The translations under genes were made by a program, and so were the position numbers. A model generated the notes under the pieces. The model did no database searches. It was not told the DNA's origin and saw only the letters and a program-made list of their open reading frames with translations. Shown here piece by piece: positions 35,749 to 44,873 of a stretch of DNA of 64,000 bases (position 1 is the stretch's first letter; every line of letters starts with the position of its first letter). Source of the DNA: Phoronis australis (Eukaryota > Phoronida > Phoronidae); assembly GCA_002633005.1 (NCBI GenBank), contig NMRA01000322.1, positions 248,001 to 312,000 on the forward strand, in the 5' to 3' direction.

Positions 35749-36796
35749 CTGCAAAATAATCAACTCTCGTAAATGACATTAAGGCAATGAAAAAGGCTTC
35801 GTTTAGGGTTGGCTTCGATGTTGTTAGCTTGTTTACGAATATTGCTGTAGACAGTACCATAAAAGTTTGCCTTGACAAACTTTTTGCTAATACTAACACT
35901 GTGTGTAATTTAACTAGACCACAACTTCAGAAATTGCTCAACATTGCAGTTAAAGAAAATTACATTATATTCAATGAGGAATACTTTAACCAATGTGACG
36001 GTTACTATGGAGAGTCCACTCAGCCCTAGCTGTACTACCTAATATCCGGATGGTCTATTTAGAAGAGCTAGCATTTAAAAACTGTCCTACTGATCTACCA
36101 TTGTATCACATAATGTTATTTTGATCACATTTTCCTACCTATTAGTCACCACAGTCAGGCTAAGCCATTTCTTGATTGGATGAACACCTTATTAACAGTA
36201 TTAGGTTTACCATGGAGCCAGAAGCAGAAAATTGCGTAAGTTTTCTCGATGTATTAATTCGCTGGCAAAATGACTAATTGCTATCTACATCAGTGTATAG
36301 AAAACCCACTTTCTCAGGTCTGTACCTCAAAAGGGATAGTTTTGTTCCCAAAAAGCAACAAACTGATCTAGTCAATAGACTGATTAATCGGGCCTTTAAG
36401 ATATGTAGCATTTCTGACTTGTTTGACCATGAAGAGGTTTTAAATTATCTCTTCTTTCAAAATGGATACCCAAAAATATTTATAAAATCTTGCACTGACA
36501 GGTTTTTACGCAACCAATCTAAAACACCTTCGGATGTTTGTCATGGGCCTGAATTAAAGAAAGGGGTATTTCTTAATCTTCCCTTTTCTGGGTAACAGTA
36601 GTAGTGTGGTGGACAGGCAGGACAAGAGAATGCTTGGAGCTACTGCTCCATGTTTGCAACTTGTAACTAATCTTTAAACTAACAATACCATTGAGTAATT
36701 CTCAAAGAAGTCATGTTGTGTATCAACTCAACTGTTATGAATGTGAACAGTTTTACATTGGAATGACAAGCAGGACTCTTAGAATCAGAGTCTTAA
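35749..36796 (+). mobile_element. Degenerate Penelope-like retroelement (RT and GIY-YIG remnants)
   Basis: Plus-strand frames broken by stops and shifts. FDVVSLFTNIAVD and a following NEEYFNQCDG match the reverse-transcriptase core; 36278-36595 reads SVYRKPTFSGLYLKRDSFVP, typical of the RT C-terminal part; 36745-36785 reads CEQFYIGMTSRTLRIR, a GIY-YIG endonuclease start. RT plus GIY-YIG is the hallmark of Penelope-like elements. Dead copy, antisense in the AASS 5'UTR intron. Confidence 0.85.
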
Positions 36797-37160
36797 GGGC
36801 CTTTCATACCAATGTCCACTGGTCAATGGTTTGGGGAGTTGTGGTCAGTATGAAGGCTTAACTCTGGACCTGGATCAAAGTTAACAGCTCCATTTAACAT
36901 CGAACTTAATAGGTGGATTTAAAAGCGCAGCATCCATGCTGTGGTGCAATATGAAGAACTTTGGTCCAATCAGAGTTATCGTCAGGTGCCAATGTCATCG
37001 TCAACAATTACAATTAAGGTAGTGCTGTCACTAATAGATGCTTATATTTTGCTCTAATAATAACCAATCGATTTAAAAATAAGTTTAATGTCAATTAGCA
37101 CATGTAAATGTTCCCAACTTGTCACATTGAAAAGAATCTTACCGTGCAGCGCTGCCTTGC
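36797..37160. mobile_element. MITE, GGCCCTTT-ended (copy 2, truncated)
   Basis: GGGCCTTTCATACCAATGTC start and 350 bp of sequence parallel to 2722-3110, lacking the right end. It begins directly after the GIY-YIG remnant, so it probably inserted into the Penelope-like element. Confidence 0.75.
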
Positions 37161-37740
37161 AGGAAAGTTGCGGCAAACTGGCGATTCAAAGTGTTTGCGG
37201 AAAGGCTGCTGCAAACTAATAGTCGATGAAAAAGTGTTTGCAGGATAGCTGCTGGAAACTTTTTTGATGAAAAGTGTTTGCAGGAAACTCATAGGCGGAT
37301 TTATATAGCCCCCCCCCTTGGCTGCTGCAAAAAAGTAAAACAGCACAGGATGGTTCACAAGGAAATATTAAGCTTATCATTAATGACTACCCCCGGTAAT
37401 TTAAATGTGGCTCCTGTTTTTTTTAGTCCTCCGTTTGTTTCTTGGTAAAAGATCCACTCCCTCAGAAATTTGAGCCCCCCCCATATTTTAGCCTGGATGC
37501 CCAAAAACCCGCATGTTTTAGGCAGGATGCCCGACGAGACACAGTGTTGGGCCCCCCTTATGGTATCCTAGATCCGCCACTGAAACTTATAGATAAAAGA
37601 GTTTTGTAGCAAAAATGCTGGAAACTTTAGATAAAAAAATTGTGAAAAGACTATAACAAAATTAATAGGTGAAAAAGTGTTTGCACGAAAGTTGCAGTAA
37701 ACTTCAATGTTTAAAGTGTTAGCATTAAGATTGTGACAAT
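37150..37740. repeat. Degenerate minisatellite (AAAGTGTTTGCAGGAAAG unit), interrupted
   Basis: Units with GTGTTTGCAGGAWAGCTGCT and GGAAACTTATAGATGAAAA recur about every 45-50 bp, split by the MITE at 37292-37583. Confidence 0.7.
37292..37583. mobile_element. MITE with GGCGGAT ends (290-bp class)
   Basis: Begins GGCGGATTTATATAG, ends CTAGATCCGCCACTG; flanked by GAAACTCATA / GAAACTTATA, a likely target duplication. Most of it is repeated at 39662-39935. Confidence 0.65.
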
Positions 37741-37965
37741 GTTACAAATTGTGAGATTGTTCTTCATTTTCTAAATTTCAAAGAAACCTCAAATCCCAGA
37801 CCCTAAGCCGGGCAGTTACCTATGTTAGATAACTTACCTAAATGTGACCTACTGTTGGGTAAGTTATATTGTTCAAAACAGCAAATGTTCAAAGACACCT
37901 AAATGTGACCCAAAACACTTAGAGGATATAACTACATCTGCTTTGTTTTTTATTCAGTCACCATA
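37320..37965 (+). repeat. Segmental duplication, arm 1 of block B
   Basis: Almost identical to 39662-40312 (differences are single bases and homopolymer lengths, e.g. a T run of 8 versus 16). Confidence 0.95.
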
Positions 37966-39424
37966 CTTAAAAAAAATCAACTTTCATACTGCAGTCAAAG
38001 TCAATACAGCAAAATATTAAATGCAATTGCTTTAAAACAACAAAGACTGTTACCTGCGTATTGTTTAAACAGACATAATAAATATCACTACAAACCATAC
38101 ACAAACATATAATCCAATTTTACCAAGTGTGCAAGTATTGGCATTTAGAGCAATTTGCACTTTACCAACATTTGAAATTATCTAAGGTGGTAGCAGCCAC
38201 TGTAGCTACAGTAAAATTTTGCCTATTTCGGACAAAAATAATTGCCAAAAATTCCTCATTTTGATTTTTCAAGGGTAGTCAGCCGAGTGCCATTGTTCAT
38301 TAATTTCTTTAAATATCTTGGCCGCATTTTAGGGTTTGTCAATTTACTTGTCCAGAGAACATTATTTCCGAAACAATCAACTGCCGAATTTTGAAATTGA
38401 CCGCCGAAATTATTCACTCAAAATACCTGCACCGTCCTAAGTTCACCCCTCTTGCCCTCAAAAAGTGTACTTCAACTCTTCATTGGTCATTACAATGAAA
38501 TTTGGAATTTCTGAACTCAACCCATTCACACTCTTTTTTGTTTGATCACCACGCACAATTTGTTTTAGAATTCGGTTTGCTGGTATTAATATACTGTAAA
38601 CTTGTGACAAAATGAAACCAGTTCCAATAATCTGTTGTAACATGTACGATACCTCATGAAAGAAGAACAAAGGATTGAAGAATTGGGCAAAAAAGAAACT
38701 GGCCAATAGGTGACGCAATATTTATGGTGCCGAAAGCCGATGCAAAAGATCGCACCACAACTTCAGCAGCAGAATAACGGTAGAATGCCAATCTGTCATA
38801 AGTTGTCTAATCTCACATAACAAAACAATACATACCGTATTTGCCCTAATAAGTGCTCAGAGCGCTTAGAAAAATTCGCTTCAGGATGGGAGGCACTTAT
38901 TACAGTGGATGAAATCCGGTCTCCGAAACAGGTGAAATCGTAAGCTAAAATTCATCAAATTTACGCTTTGTGATGCATCTGTAACCTGTGGCAGAGTTGC
39001 TACAAAATTGCAATGCATTATTATCAAATTTTTTGTTTAATTACGAGCATTTTTCAGAAAATCCCACCGCGAAAACTCGCCGACTGACGCGTCGCTGCCT
39101 CGCGATCACCAAGAGTTCAACTTGAATTCTTGAGTAAAAATACTAGTTTGTACACAACAAATTACCTGAAGTCCTGCTTAAGTTTTCAAAATAGCGTTCC
39201 TACGGTAACATTGTTGAGTTCCTGTGGAGTCGGGATAATTGCATATTAAGTTCAAATCTGCACTAGATCGTACTCCGCAACACGAGAAAATCACTAGACA
39301 AACACACATGTTGTTGTCATGTGATGTTTGTTAAAAGTTCGTCTGCATGTGTGAGTGAGCGAGCGCGTGTGTGTCATCACAGTTCATTTGCCAGATTAAA
39401 CGCGATGTAACAATCTAGGTGTGC

Positions 39425-39660
39425 ATTGTAACTGAAGAAATTAACTCAAGCAGTAAAGCAGAACATGTCTTAATTAGCACTTGCTGATCTCATCTGCTAA
39501 AAAACGTTCGAGAATTGTCTCAGTAAGGCCGATACTGACTTGCCGAGTGACTGGATGCGTGACAGCCCAACAGTTATTTTTCAGGAGATTCCTGGGGGTG
39601 TAAGGGTGCAGAACAGTTCACTTATTAGTGGGTCATTTTGACTGTTGAGGGAGAAGATCT
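39425..39660 (+). repeat. Segmental duplication, arm 1 of block A
   Basis: TGTAACTGAAGAAATTAACT to GAGGGAGAAGATCT; repeated nearly identically at 40318-40553. It ends exactly at the n. Confidence 0.95.
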
Positions 39661-39661
39661 N
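39661..39661. other. Ambiguous base (n)
   Basis: The only n in the window. It sits exactly where block A stops and the second copy of block B starts. Confidence 0.99.
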
Positions 39662-40553
39662 GGCTGCTGCAAAAAAGTAAAACAGCACAGGATGGTTCAC
39701 AAGGAAATATTAAGCTTATTATTAATGACTACCCTCGGTACTTTAAATGTGGCTCCTGTTTTTTTTTTTTTTTTAGTCCTCCGTTTGTTTCTTGGTAAAA
39801 GATCCACTCCCTCAGAAATTTGAGCCCTCCCCCCATATTTTAGCCTGGATGCCCAACAACCCCCGTATTTTAGGCAGTATGCCCGACGAGACACAGTGTT
39901 GGGCCCCCCTTATGGTATCCTAGATCCGCCACTGAAACTTATAGATAAAAGAGTTTTGTAGCAAAAATGCTGGAAACTTTAGATAAAAAATTGTGAAAAG
40001 ACTACAATAAAATTAATAGGTGAAAAAGTGTTTGCACGAAAGTTGCAGTAAACTTCAATGTTTAAAGTGTTAGCATTAAGATTGGGACAATGTTACAAAT
40101 TGTGAGATTGTTTTTCATTTTCTAAATTTCAAAGAAACCTCAAATCCCAGACCCTAAGCCGGGCAGTTACCTATGTTAGATAACTTACCTAAATGTGACC
40201 TACTGTTGGGTAAGTTATATTGTTCAAAACAGCAATGTTCAAAGATACCTAAATGTGACCCAAAACACTTAGAGGATATAACTACATCTGCATTACTTTG
40301 TTTTTTATTCAGTCACCATTGTAACTGAAGAAATTAACTCAAGCAGTAAAGCAGAACATGTCTTAATTAGCACTTGCTGATCTCATCTGCTAAAAAACAT
40401 TCGAGAATTGTCTCAGTAAGGCCGATACTGACTTGCCGAGTGACTGGATGCGTGACAGTCCAACAGTTATTTTTCAGGAGATTCCTGGGGGTGTAAGGGT
40501 GCAGAACAGTTCACTTATTAGTGGGTCATTTTGACTGTTGAGGGAGAAGATCT
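39662..40553 (+). repeat. Segmental duplication, second copies of blocks B and A joined
   Basis: 39662-40312 repeats 37320-37965; 40318-40553 repeats 39425-39660. The 1.46 kb that separates the blocks in the first copy (37966-39424) is absent here. Confidence 0.93.
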
Positions 40554-40928
40554 GTACGGGAAAGATACAATACAATCCTGTTGACAAGTGTACGCTGCTT
40601 CTGTTCTGAAAGACCACACAATAATAGGACATGTCCCTCGCAAGATCAGCAAAACTTGCGTTCTTTTTGAAGCGGAAGTTTGAAGTGTATAGACACAGCT
40701 AAATAATGATATAGCGGGGAGGATCGTGGTCTACAAATTCCATGCACAATGATTTTTTCAGGACTGTCATATCTTACTGATAAATTGAAGACGTTACTGT
40801 AGAATTTTAGAACTCTATAGGTAAGGCATTTTTCGTATGCATGGACTGTGGCACTTATTTTAGCAAAGTCTGAAAACGCGTGGGGGGCGCTTATAGGGGC
40901 ATGGGTGCTTATTAGGGCAAATACGGTA

Positions 40929-42485
40929 TCATAAATATTTAAAGTAGAAGAATTATTTTTTAATGTGAAATTTACATAATTATGTGATAACAAACACAAA
41001 GCACTTTAAAGGTACTAAAAGGTACAAGTTTCTTGAGATAAACACTGCTTGACAGAAAGTGCGGGAGTGATGTTTCGGTCCCTTCTTGTCCGATCATAGG
41101 GGTTCCTGTCCTGAAGGTCGGTGTTCATGTTTTTTGGGCTGGTTATAGCTGTTTTGAAGGTGTGGCATCATATATTTTTGACTCCAGGATATCTGTTTTA
41201 CACTGGGGTTCGCAATTTCGGTAGAACGTCTTGAATAGATATAACCAATAACCATACAATATTGTACAGGTTCAATGAGTTAGGTTTCAAAGAGTACTTA
41301 GGCCTATACCCAGTTGATTAAAAACACTGGCACACAAACACTTTATGGTCAGCATCCAACAATGTGATCATGCAGGTTTGCAACAGAGAGAGGGAAGAAG
41401 TGAGGGAAGAAGTGAGGGAGGGAGGGAGGGAGGGAGGGAGGGAGAGAGAGAAAGTACGGCTTCACACCAACATCATTTATATTCATAGGCTCATTTCCGG
41501 GGAACCACAAACTGGCCAAACACAAAAACGCCAAGAAAAGTCAAGTACCAAATAACAATGATGTTGATGATTACAACAACTAAGTATGAGCCCCGTCACT
41601 TGCTGATGGTCCCAAGTGTTATACATAGTGTATTGGGGACGATCAGAAGCTAAGGTCAGTAAGCTAGGTCAGGACGACTGCATGTGCCTGAACCTGAGTG
41701 AGAGTCCTGACTAATCTGACAAAAGTGAATGAAAAACTTCAAACACAAGACTTGAGAAACAGGTATAAATACAAAGAAACCACAAAATTGTAAAGCTGGA
41801 GAAGAAACAATTTCACCCACCTTCCTGAAACCCGAACCGTTCGCTAATAACTAAACAGGTTCATGAGAACAACAACTTTGGAAGAAAATGGAGGTGTGTA
41901 GGAATCCTTGCAATTCTATTGGTTGGATCGGACACATACCATCAAAAAAATGCGATTACTTTCTACGTCATAAGGATATTCCACAACCAATTCGTTCGTA
42001 TAATAATTACTTATTAGTTTGGAAAGTTCTTAAGCAAGTATAATTTCAAAATTCTTTCATGTCGTGTCAAGTTTTCCGATTAAAGACAATACACTAATTT
42101 TAAATAGGTCATAAACTTCACACCAGAAGAAAACTAAAAGCAACATGCCGAAATTTGCTTTCCTCTCAATCTTTCCCGGTCTAATGCGTACAGCACAAAT
42201 GGTACGCGTGCCTAGTTAATCGTTACTGGGAAAATGGATGCTGATAATGGAGAAATTACATCTACATATCTACCTTTCTGTTTAAGTACGCCAGTCACGA
42301 AAATGTTCTGCCGCGAATTTGACGGATTACGAGCGACGTTTCGCAAAGGATTGTGGGATAGCGGTCACCCGAAGCAGAACACGCAGTAGTCAGGTCCCTT
42401 AATTTTAGTTGTATATCAGGGTGTTCAGTTTATCATAGATATGGGTAAACACCTAACACCTATCTACAATTAAGTGACAACTTAC
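40929..42485 (-). other. Distal part of the presumed AASS 5'UTR intron
   Basis: Besides the GGGA microsatellite I see no repeat or coding signal. Confidence 0.4.
41389..41453. repeat. GGGA/GGAAGAAGTGA microsatellite
   Basis: Purine-only run of GAGGGAAGAAGT units then seven GGGA units and a GA tail. Confidence 0.95.
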
Positions 42486-42600
42486 CGAATAGACGACGGC
42501 CTACTAACTATTTCAGTGCTCTAGGATGCGTAGTAAACTAAAAGGTCAATGACCGATGTGACTAATTTTGCTGGCGAAAGATGATATACTGGTGACTGAA
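42486..42600 (-). other. AASS: Candidate noncoding first exon of AASS
   Basis: A strong minus-strand donor, ATTCG then GTAAGTTG (GT at 42485-42484), lies about 6.8 kb upstream of the coding start in sequence free of recognised repeats. It would pair with the acceptor at 35671. The 5' limit is arbitrary. Weaker donors occur near 42273 and 41817. Confidence 0.35.
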
Positions 42601-43017
42601 GTGGGCGCTGCTCTCTCAATCTGTAAATACAGGGGGCGCTGAAACGGTGTGGCTGCAAACAATATTTAGGAATTCTGTAAGTAATGTGAATTTACGAGTT
42701 GAAATTGTATAGTACGAAATACATCACTATGCAGTCACATTCTTCTTGGACAAACGTCGTGCCCTGCTTGCCGTGGACTAGCCGTGGACGAGTGATCGTG
42801 TTAGCCATGGTGTGCGGATCCACACCTAATGACCTAGTCCTCAGACTTACTTATGCCAAACTTATGGCTAAGCTAAGCCTAGCCTTGATAACCATCGTCT
42901 CCACTGAGTGACGGTGCCAGGCAGTAGAGACGATGAAGCTCCTATAGGCGCTTTGTTGTAGATGTGCTTCCGGTGAATCATATGAGCCTCTGTTAACTAC
43001 TCGCTAACGGGCAATTG

Positions 43018-43090
43018 CCTATTAGCTGAATGGTTAGCATGCTTGTCGGTTTTATGGAGGTCGCTGGTTCGATTCCCGGGTCGGGTAAAC
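43018..43090 (+). repeat. tRNA-like fragment (A- and B-box)
   Basis: TTAGCTGAATGGTTAGCATG resembles a D arm with A-box and GGTTCGATTCCCGGG is a B-box. The T stem pairs poorly and the acceptor stem does not pair, so this is a decayed tRNA or SINE head rather than a working tRNA gene. Confidence 0.55.
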
Positions 43091-43128
43091 TCGGTTATAG
43101 TATTAGGCTTCTACTACAGCTTGGCATG

Positions 43129-43577
43129 TCGGAAGCTTTTCAGCAAAAATTATGCCTCACACTGACTAAAACATCAAAATCAGGTTGTTGTAAATTTTTT
43201 TGCGCACAGACGGACACTTTAGGAGGTCTGTATTCCAATTCGAACAAATACTCCCGTTAAATCAAACTTTTTCTTCGAGCAGTCCCTCATTCAGTTCCCA
43301 AAATTGGTAACTCGCCATTTTTAATACTGCGCCCGGCAGGTGGCATGACGTATGTATCCCATAGCTCAGTGTGAAAATGGCGCGTTACCGATTTTTAGAA
43401 CTGAACGAGGGACTGCTCGAAGAAAAAGCTTGATAATGGGAGTATTTGTTCGAGTTGAAAGGAATCAAATATATCGATGGCCTCCTAAGGTGTCACTCTG
43501 TGCGCAAAAGGTATTTACAACAACATGACTTTGATGTTGTAGTCAATGTGAGGCATAATTCACCAAAAAGCTTCCGG
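43129..43577. mobile_element. Fold-back element, inverted arms of about 190 bp
   Basis: Left arm 43129-43321 and right arm 43374-43577 are imperfect reverse complements: CTTTTTCTTCGAGCAGTCCC and CGAACAAATACTCCC on the left answer GGGACTGCTCGAAGAAAAAG and GGGAGTATTTGTTCG on the right; outer ends share ATTATGCCTCACA / TGTGAGGCATAAT. Spacer about 52 bp. No transposase. Confidence 0.92.
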
Positions 43578-44722
43578 CGTATGAAGCTCCACTGTCCTAC
43601 TGGCAGTGGGACGGTGGTCACTGTCTAACCTAGCCTTGGCGCTATGCTGTATACTAAATGTACAGCTTTGCGCCGATGTGCATAAAATCTGACACAAAAT
43701 AGTGTCATTAAAAACTAGACTGTGTTACCGGTGTTGGAAAAAAAGGTGTTCTAAGGGGTTTTCCATCACCTCGAATTTCATGGACAGTAGCTCCTCTCTC
43801 AGTGCACTGCCAAAACTGGGGTAATAGTTGGATACATGGGTCCCTGTTTTGATAGCCATTTCCTCCCACCAAATAGCGCCTGTTATTCAGTGGTAGTACA
43901 ATAGGTTCCCAAATAAATCATGCACCCACCTTTTTGACTATTACCCAAACTGGGCTATTGTAGTTTCTCAGGTAACAAGTCTCAGTTTCTAACTTGGTAG
44001 ACTAGGTACCACTGGGCAATTGCATCGCTTTGTAATGCCGCAGGCGTACAGGGGCAATAGTACACTCCCATAACACGTTACTCATCTCAAACTGCAGCGA
44101 ATAAAATCATATGAAACATGCATATATACACATGGCAACCTGGGAAAATCCCAAGTCACAGCAAAGTTGCTACAGCAAATATCAGGCAATAATTCCCTGA
44201 AATTGGTTTCAAAATTTGTGGTGACTTCCAAACTTAAAATTAGCAACTACATTTTCCTGGGTTCAATACATTTGATTCACAATTATTATGCTTATTTCAT
44301 GAAATCGGTGAATTTGCCACCCTCAACAGTCAGCACAATTCAAACACGTGCAGACGGGTTGTTGTCAAGCTAAGCGTGGAGCACAGTAACTTTAAAAAAT
44401 GAAGGATTTCTGATGAAGTGCCATGGGGTAGCTTTCATTCAGTACTTTACTCTTAAGCTAATACCCTTTTTATGCTCTTATTGTTATATGACCTCATGTA
44501 GGCTGGTGGGTGTTTTATAGTGGTTAATTGGAAGGGAAAATATTTCATTTCGTATTGTAATACCTTTTCCAAGATTGCACGACACTGTCCCCTGGTGACC
44601 GTCAAGGGGCACGGCGGTATTTCATGGGCATGGCGGTATTTCATGGCCATCTTTTCAGCTACTCCATACTCGCTTATTTGCTCCAACAATATTTGTTTAT
44701 ATTTCAGTAGCCACCATCCAAC

Positions 44723-44873
44723 ATGGCAGCTGCAGGTGACTCTCGTTTCACATGTGAAAGCACCAAGCCCATGCTTACTAAGAGAGTATATTGTTCCTCA
44801 GTTCAAGTAGGTGACTACGTCTACGTCATTGGTGGCTGTGACCAACTTGGAAGACCTCTAGATGTCTTTGAGG
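44723..44873 (+). CDS. KLHDC8: KLHDC8 coding exon 1
   Basis: Starts MAAAGDSRFTCES and includes KRVYCSSVQVGDYVYVIGG; donor GTATGT. A TTTATATTTCAG acceptor-like site ends at 44707, 15 bases before the ATG, so an upstream noncoding exon is likely. The ATG context (CCAACATGG) is acceptable. Confidence 0.9.

Larger units (their letters stand above)
38833..40928 (+). mobile_element. TIR element (TACCGTATTYGCCC ends), copy 2, split by duplicated sequence
   Basis: Left end TACCGTATTTGCCCTAATAA, right end TTAGGGCAAATACGGTA. Removing 39661-40553 leaves about 1.2 kb, matching copy 1 in length and order (AGATCT then GTACGGGAA is continuous in copy 1). Confidence 0.85.
42601..44707. other. Intergenic region between the divergent AASS and KLHDC8 genes
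   Basis: Should hold both promoters, but no confident TATA or initiator could be assigned. Contains the fold-back element at 43129-43577 and a tRNA-like head at 43018-43090. Confidence 0.5.

Noticed and set aside
35456-35899. 147-codon minus-strand frame overlapping AASS exon 1
   Set aside because: Wrong frame relative to AASS and partly the antisense of the Penelope remnant.
43018-43090. Possible tRNA gene
   Set aside because: A- and B-boxes are present, but the T stem mismatches and no 5' partner for the acceptor stem exists.
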